A stretch of DNA of 9,361 bases from Phycisphaerae bacterium (GTDB lineage Bacteria > Planctomycetota > Phycisphaerae > Tepidisphaerales > Tepidisphaeraceae). The stretch is from NCBI GenBank assembly GCA_014380825.1, contig JACMJD010000223.1, positions 1-9,361 of the forward strand, read 5' to 3'. The notes beneath the pieces were generated by a model, which saw only the letters and a list, made by a program, of their open reading frames with translations, was not told the origin of the DNA and ran no database searches. Every line of letters begins with the position of its first letter. Position 1 is the first letter of the stretch. A program made the position numbers and the translations under genes. Positions 5,466 to 9,361 of this stretch are shown in pieces.

Positions 5466-6923
5466 ATGATCATTCGCTTCCTCGGCGCCGATCGCACTGT
5501 CACCGGCTCGAGCCATCTGCTCGAGATTAATGGCCTGCGCATCCTGCTCGATTGCGGCATCTATCAAGGCCCGCGCGAGGAATCGCGGCGATTGAACGCG
5601 CTCGTACCGCCTGATCCGGGATCGATTGATGTGATGATTCTTTCGCACGGCCATCTCGATCACAGCGGGAAGCTTCCGGTGCTGTTGTTGCAAGGCTACC
5701 GCGGGCCGATCTACTGCACGCCCGCGACGGGCGATGTGGCGCGGATCATTCTCGAGGATTCCGCCAAGATTCAGGAGGAAGATGCCGCGTACTTGAATCG
5801 CCGGTCGATCGATCCGGGTCAACCGGCCATCCAACCGCTGTATACCGCAGCCGACGTGTTACCGGTGATGCGTGCGATGAAGCATGTCGAGTGGAATCAG
5901 CGGATCGATCTGGGCCGCGGCGTGTCGTTTACGTTTTTTGACGCGGGACACATCCTCGGTTCGAGTTACGTCTGGATCGAATGGACGGAAGAAAACGATC
6001 CAGCGAAAAAGCATACGCTGTTATTCACCGGCGACATCGGGCGATACAACACGCCGATCATCGAAGACCCCGTCGCACCGCCGGGCCCAGCGGATTTGAT
6101 CATTACCGAAAGCACGTACGGCGGCCGATCGCACAGGCCGATCGATCAAGTCGAACCTCAGTTCGAAGATGCCGTCAAGGCGTGTGTGCAGCGACAAAGC
6201 CGCCTGCTCGTGCCGAGCTTCGCTGTCGGACGTACGCAGACGGTGCTGTGGTACATCGCGAAGCTTGTGGCACAGAAAAAGATCCCGCCGATCCGCACGT
6301 ACATCGACAGCCCGATGGGCGTCGAGGTCAGTCATATCTACGCGAAGTACGGCCTGAGCTTCGACGCCGAAACGCGCACCCTGATGGGCGAAAAGGACCT
6401 GCTGAAATTCTCCGGCGTGATCCTGGCGCGCTCCGGCGAAGAGAGCCGCAAGATCAACAACGACCGCGGCCCGTGCGTGATCATCGCATCAAGCCCGACG
6501 TGCGAGTTTGGCCGAATCCTGCATCACCTGAAGCAGAGTCTGGAAAATCCGAAGGACATCGTGCTGTTCGTCGGCTTCACGCCGTACGGAACTTTGGGAC
6601 GAAGAATCCAGGACGGCCAGAAGCGCGTGCGTGTGTTCGATCGCTGGTACGACGTGCGGTGCGAAGTGCGGACGGTTCATGGCCTGAGCGCACACGCCGA
6701 TGCGGATGAATTGGAGAGATTCCTGACGCCTGCGCTGAGCAAAGAAACGCAGGCGTTCGTGGTACACGGAGAAGCCGAACAGAGCGAAGCGTTTGCGGCG
6801 AGGCTGATCGCAAAAGGAGTGCGCTCGGCGATCGTTCCGGCGATGACGAGCTCGATGATGAGCTATTCTGTCCCGCCGCAGAAAACGCAATCGTCGAAAT
6901 CGGCGGCAAGTGATGGGGATTGA
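5466..6923 (+). CDS. MBL-fold/beta-CASP RNA metallo-hydrolase
   Basis: This 485-residue cytoplasmic protein belongs to the CPSF73/TTHA0252-like group of metallo-beta-lactamases that act on RNA. Two zinc ions would be held by SHGHLDH (H61, H63, D65, H66), H162 in DAGHILGSS, D190 in FTGDIGR and H434 in VVHGE. beta-CASP motif A is E215 in ITESTYGG and motif B is H410 in GLSAHAD. VPSFAVGRTQ (249-258) and the conserved C-terminal RNA-specific segment TLGRRI follow the family. The stretch usually reading S-G-M-x-x-G-G-R is SSPTCEFGR (342-350), so the Gly residues are replaced. A poor GGAG lies 13 nt before the ATG. It follows rluB by 107 bp on the same strand, suggesting a shared RNA-metabolism unit. 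Nuclease activity is inferred from the family, and polarity (endo or exo) is unknown. Confidence 0.92.
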   Translation: MIIRFLGADRTVTGSSHLLEINGLRILLDCGIYQGPREESRRLNALVPPDPGSIDVMILSHGHLDHSGKLPVLLLQGYRGPIYCTPATGDVARIILEDSAKIQEEDAAYLNRRSIDPGQPAIQPLYTAADVLPVMRAMKHVEWNQRIDLGRGVSFTFFDAGHILGSSYVWIEWTEENDPAKKHTLLFTGDIGRYNTPIIEDPVAPPGPADLIITESTYGGRSHRPIDQVEPQFEDAVKACVQRQSRLLVPSFAVGRTQTVLWYIAKLVAQKKIPPIRTYIDSPMGVEVSHIYAKYGLSFDAETRTLMGEKDLLKFSGVILARSGEESRKINNDRGPCVIIASSPTCEFGRILHHLKQSLENPKDIVLFVGFTPYGTLGRRIQDGQKRVRVFDRWYDVRCEVRTVHGLSAHADADELERFLTPALSKETQAFVVHGEAEQSEAFAARLIAKGVRSAIVPAMTSSMMSYSVPPQKTQSSKSAASDGD

Positions 6924-6930
6924 TTCGTCT

Positions 6931-6942
6931 GCCGCTTGCGGC
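6931..6942 (+). terminator. Short hairpin after the beta-CASP gene
   Basis: GCCG-CTTG-CGGC begins 8 nt after the TGA stop of the beta-CASP gene. As RNA it forms a 4-bp GC stem closing a CUUG tetraloop. No T-run follows, so it is not a classical intrinsic terminator; a 3'-end or repeat element is as likely. It lies in the 41-bp gap between convergent genes. Confidence 0.3.
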
Positions 6943-6964
6943 GAAAGCGATCACTCGCGCGGAT

Positions 6965-7408
6965 TCAACCCGCGGAAACACTGATCATTTCACCGCTGCG
7001 TAGCGTCCCGTTGCACGCCTCGCAGCGATAGTCGTTCGTCACGCATCCCTGCACACGCTTGTTCAGCAATTCCAGGATCAGGTCATCAATCCCCAGCGTC
7101 GGCGTGATGTGATAACTCGTGCGCGGGAATCTCGCCGCAGCGTCAGCAGTAAGGCGAGGAATGTCCTGCGTCCAATGCTTCCCAGGGCCGAGGAAAAACG
7201 GCGCAACGACAACGCGGTTCGCACCGCGCTCGACGCACTTCGCGTACGCCGTCGCGATCGACGGCTCGGCCAGTTCCATATGGGCGGGCTCGACGATGCC
7301 GTACGCTTCGTTGAATCGCTGCGCGAACAGCGCGGCGATTTCTTCGAGCATGCGGTTGCTCTCGTCCCGCCGCGAGCCGTGATCGACGATGATGATTCCG
7401 TTGGTCAT
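6965..7408 (-). CDS. SirB-like sirohydrochlorin ferrochelatase (CbiX family)
   Basis: This 147-residue single-domain class II chelatase most likely inserts Fe2+ (or Co2+) into sirohydrochlorin, the last step of siroheme synthesis. Metal-site motifs are IIIVDHGSRRDESN (H10) and FFLGPGKHWTQDIP (H77), with EPAHMELAEPSIA (40-52) between them. The wording of these motifs, including VDHGSRR and EPAHMELAEPSI, is closer to plant SirB than to cobalt-type CbiX. The C-terminal tail holds C122, C129 and C132 in GCVTNDYRCEACNGT, at the place where plant SirB carries Cys residues reported to bind an iron-sulphur cluster. No other siroheme or cobalamin gene is in the window. It starts 54 nt after the M28 peptidase gene, with a TACAAT box and no Shine-Dalgarno sequence. 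CbiX (cobalt) activity is the main alternative. Confidence 0.88.
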   Translation of the reverse strand: MTNGIIIVDHGSRRDESNRMLEEIAALFAQRFNEAYGIVEPAHMELAEPSIATAYAKCVERGANRVVVAPFFLGPGKHWTQDIPRLTADAAARFPRTSYHITPTLGIDDLILELLNKRVQGCVTNDYRCEACNGTLRSGEMISVSAG

Positions 7409-7418
7409 GTGTGTGACG

Positions 7419-7424
7419 ATTGTA
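7419..7424 (-). promoter_or_regulatory. Candidate -10 box TACAAT for the chelatase gene
   Basis: TACAAT on the minus strand (5 of 6 to TATAAT) ends 10 nt before the ATG at 7408 and lies between the peptidase stop and the chelatase start. A very short leader would result. No matching -35 is seen at normal spacing, so the gene might instead be read from the peptidase promoter. Confidence 0.28.
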
Positions 7425-7437
7425 GGCTCAGGGCAGA

Positions 7438-7448
7438 CCGCAAGCGGC
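7438..7448 (-). repeat. GCCGCTTGCGG element after the M28 peptidase gene
   Basis: Read on the minus strand, GCCGCTTGCGG occurs 14 nt after the peptidase TAA stop. The same 11 bases follow the beta-CASP stop on the plus strand at 6931-6941. It can form a 3-4 bp stem closing a CUUG loop. It is a possible 3'-end element or short dispersed repeat; no T-run is present. Confidence 0.3.
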
Positions 7449-7462
7449 GGGGCGACGGATCT

Positions 7463-9361
7463 TTATCCGCGCGGTGCGCCCATCACCGCTTCCAGTTCGA
7501 CGCGCTCGTCGCCGCGCTTGACGACGACTTTCACGCGTTGGCCGGCTTGAAGTTTTCCGAGCGCATCGGTGAGGTCGTAGATCGATCCGACTTTCATCAC
7601 TCCGAGTTCGACGATCACGTCGCCTTGTTTCAAGCCCGCTTTGGCGGCGGGTGATTCGGGGCGCGTGCCGTTGATGCGCACGCCGGTGGTCGATTCGCCA
7701 GACGCATAGTCCGGGATCACGCCCAGCGTCGGGCCGCCGTGCGAGCGGGTGCTCTCTTTGTCGAACTTGGCGACGTACTCCTGCTGCGGCATCTTCGCCA
7801 TCGATTTGACCAAGTACTGCCCCAGCGAAATCGCCTCGGCCATGCCATCATAGTTGATCTTGTCGGCGGTGTCGGTGGGCCGGTGATAATCGGGGTGCAC
7901 GCCGGAGAAGAAGAACAGCACCGGTATTTTCTTGAGCGCGAACGATTGATGATCGCTGGGCCCCATGCCACCGCGACCCACCATCGGGCCGACATCTTTC
8001 ACCACCAGCGGCGAAGCTTCGTCGCCCGCCTTCACCATCGCATCAAACGCCGGCGCGGTGCCTGATCCGCCGACGTATAGCAGCTCGTTTTGGATTCTGC
8101 CGACCATGTCGATGTTCAGCATCGCCGCGATTTTGTTCAGCGGCACGGGCGGATTGTCGACGAAATGCTGCGAACCGATCAGGCCCTCTTCTTCGGCCGT
8201 GAACGTGATGAAGATGATGGAGCGATCCAATCGCCCGCCGCGCACAAGATTGGTCGCCAGCTGGAGCACCGCGCCGGTGCCGGAGGCGTTGTCGTCCGCG
8301 CCGTGATGAATCTCGCGGGATCCGGGAATCATCGAGCCCAGCATGCCGCGACCGAGATGATCGTAATGCGCGCCCACGACGACATATTCGTCCGCGTTCG
8401 GCCCATGGCCGGGCAGCATCGCCATCACATTCTTTACTTCCGCGACGTTTCGCTTCAGCACAACTTTCCCGGTCGCTTTGGAGTTTGGCAGCTCGAACGA
8501 TGCCGTCTCACTGGTCGCGTCGATCTTCGCCTGAAGCTCCGCCAGCGATTGCGACTTCGCCTGCGCGAGCAACGCCTCGGCTTCGGCCCGCTTGATATGA
8601 ATCACCGGGATCGACCCGCGACCGCCCATCGAAGATCGGCCGAAATCCATCAGGCGGTCGGTGTCTTTTTCGGTTGGCGCGCTTGCAGGTTGAGTCGACG
8701 GCGCGGTTGCCGGACCAATCTTGCCGCCGAGATCGTTGGGCGGGCTGACGAGCAGCAGCGCGATCGCACCGTGTTTCTCCGCCTCGGCCGCCTTCGAGGT
8801 GATGGATGCCGCGCTGGACCATTGTTCTTCGCCGCTGAAGCGGCTCTTTCCCTTTTCATCGCGCGGTTCGTACCGCATCGCCAAGACAACTTTGCCTTTC
8901 ACATCGACGCCGGCGTAGTCATCGTACTTCGTCGAATCATCCGGCTGCGAGACCCCGTAGCCGACAAACACGATCGGCGCATCAAACGCACCCTCGGCTG
9001 AGAAGCCGATGGGCGCGAACTGCTGGCGCAATGTCTTGGATTGTCCGTCGAGCGCCAGCGCGGTTTCGTCGGCGATCGTGATCGACGTCGTGAAATCGAA
9101 TCGCTGGAAATAGTCCTTCTGCCCCGGCAGCTTTCGCAATCCCAGAGCCTCGTAACGCCTGGCGATGTAGTCGGCGGCCAGATCCAGTCCCTTCGTGCCA
9201 ACGCCGCGGCCTTCTAGTTCATCGGAGGCGAGATAGGTGACGGTTTTCTTCGAGTCGACGACCACGAACGGATCGGCCAGCAACTGCAAAGATTCGGCGC
9301 GCTGCGGTGCGGCAGTCATCGACGGCGAGGCCGATGCGGAGATTGGCTCGCGAGACTGCCG
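7463..9361 (-). CDS. M28 family aminopeptidase with PA-like insert and C-terminal PDZ domain (N-terminus outside window)
   Basis: This is a large zinc exopeptidase, probably exported. Numbering is from the internal ATG at 9319; the frame stays open to 9361, so the true start and any signal peptide lie beyond the window. LASDELEGRGVGTKG (30-44) opens the peptidase domain. A protease-associated-like segment, VFVGYGVSQ to GKVVLAMRYEP (about 117-152), is followed by a Pro/Ala/Ser/Thr linker (203-216). The catalytic part has H318 in VGAHYDHLG, D342 in HGADDNASGTGA, E376-E377 in FTAEEEGLIGS, D404 in LNIDMVGR and H457 in SDHQSF, a complete M28 metal site. HPDYHRPTDTADKI (475-488) is also typical. 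The C-terminal 90 residues form a PDZ domain (AAKAGLKQGDVIVELG at 558-573). Substrates are presumably peptides taken from outside the cell (inference). Confidence 0.93.
   Translation of the reverse strand, partial: RQSREPISASASPSMTAAPQRAESLQLLADPFVVVDSKKTVTYLASDELEGRGVGTKGLDLAADYIARRYEALGLRKLPGQKDYFQRFDFTTSITIADETALALDGQSKTLRQQFAPIGFSAEGAFDAPIVFVGYGVSQPDDSTKYDDYAGVDVKGKVVLAMRYEPRDEKGKSRFSGEEQWSSAASITSKAAEAEKHGAIALLLVSPPNDLGGKIGPATAPSTQPASAPTEKDTDRLMDFGRSSMGGRGSIPVIHIKRAEAEALLAQAKSQSLAELQAKIDATSETASFELPNSKATGKVVLKRNVAEVKNVMAMLPGHGPNADEYVVVGAHYDHLGRGMLGSMIPGSREIHHGADDNASGTGAVLQLATNLVRGGRLDRSIIFITFTAEEEGLIGSQHFVDNPPVPLNKIAAMLNIDMVGRIQNELLYVGGSGTAPAFDAMVKAGDEASPLVVKDVGPMVGRGGMGPSDHQSFALKKIPVLFFFSGVHPDYHRPTDTADKINYDGMAEAISLGQYLVKSMAKMPQQEYVAKFDKESTRSHGGPTLGVIPDYASGESTTGVRINGTRPESPAAKAGLKQGDVIVELGVMKVGSIYDLTDALGKLQAGQRVKVVVKRGDERVELEAVMGAPRG

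Noticed and set aside
5331..5834. 167-codon minus-strand open frame across the 5349-5416 repeat
   Set aside because: It is antisense to the beta-CASP start and rluB end, and part of its peptide is simply the translated palindrome.
5981..6709. 242-codon open frame on the plus strand in a second frame of the beta-CASP gene
   Set aside because: It overlaps the strongly conserved beta-CASP coding frame and has an Arg/Pro-rich shadow composition.
8090..9001. 303-codon open frame on the plus strand
   Set aside because: It is antisense to the M28 peptidase, whose metal ligands all lie in the opposite frame; the composition is typical of a shadow.
1..9361. A new defence, toxin-antitoxin or mobile system
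   Set aside because: Every long coding frame with conserved motifs belongs to a known housekeeping or general family; I found no transposase, integrase, nuclease-effector pair, CRISPR or tRNA in the window.

Overview
The window is a 9.4 kb chromosomal segment with high GC (roughly 60% by eye) from a bacterium. The mix of genes fits a Planctomycetota member, perhaps Phycisphaerae-like: a secreted M28 peptidase with a PDZ tail, a beta-CASP metallo-hydrolase, a SirB-type chelatase, weak or absent Shine-Dalgarno sequences, and several palindromic intergenic repeats. That assignment is inference; no rRNA or other phylogenetic marker is present. I see no transposase, integrase, phage gene, tRNA, rRNA or CRISPR, so this looks like ordinary chromosome with a high load of small palindromic repeats.

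Layout from left to right. Positions 1-636 (+) hold the 3' end of recN, the DNA-repair ATPase, with a palindromic repeat read through in frame just before the ABC signature. Running toward it on the minus strand is a three-gene operon: a CusR-like response regulator (3157-2483), an overlapping CusS-like histidine kinase (2505-1045) and a DUF488 protein (1036-644). A 207-bp gap (3158-3364) carries the regulator promoter region and an imperfect palindrome. Next on the minus strand is a pair made of a GNAT acetyltransferase (4350-3805) and a hotdog-fold acyl-CoA thioesterase (3769-3365). A divergent gap (4351-4509) is largely filled by a long perfect-arm palindrome. On the plus strand follow a RluB/RsuA-type rRNA pseudouridine synthase (4510-5358) and a beta-CASP RNA metallo-hydrolase (5466-6923), separated by another palindrome that supplies the rluB stop codon. 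Converging on these from the right are a SirB-like sirohydrochlorin ferrochelatase (7408-6965) and a large M28 peptidase with a C-terminal PDZ domain (7463 to beyond 9361), whose N-terminus lies outside the window.

Functional picture: DNA repair, envelope or metal sensing, two RNA-metabolism enzymes, tetrapyrrole metal insertion and secreted proteolysis. These are housekeeping or general accessory functions, and I do not see a new defence or mobile system. The most unusual signals are at the DNA level: four different palindromic elements at or inside genes (one translated within recN), roughly nine-fold excess of the hexamer CGATCG, -10-like boxes sitting only 7-10 nt before start codons, and a short GCCGCTTGCGG element following two different stop codons.
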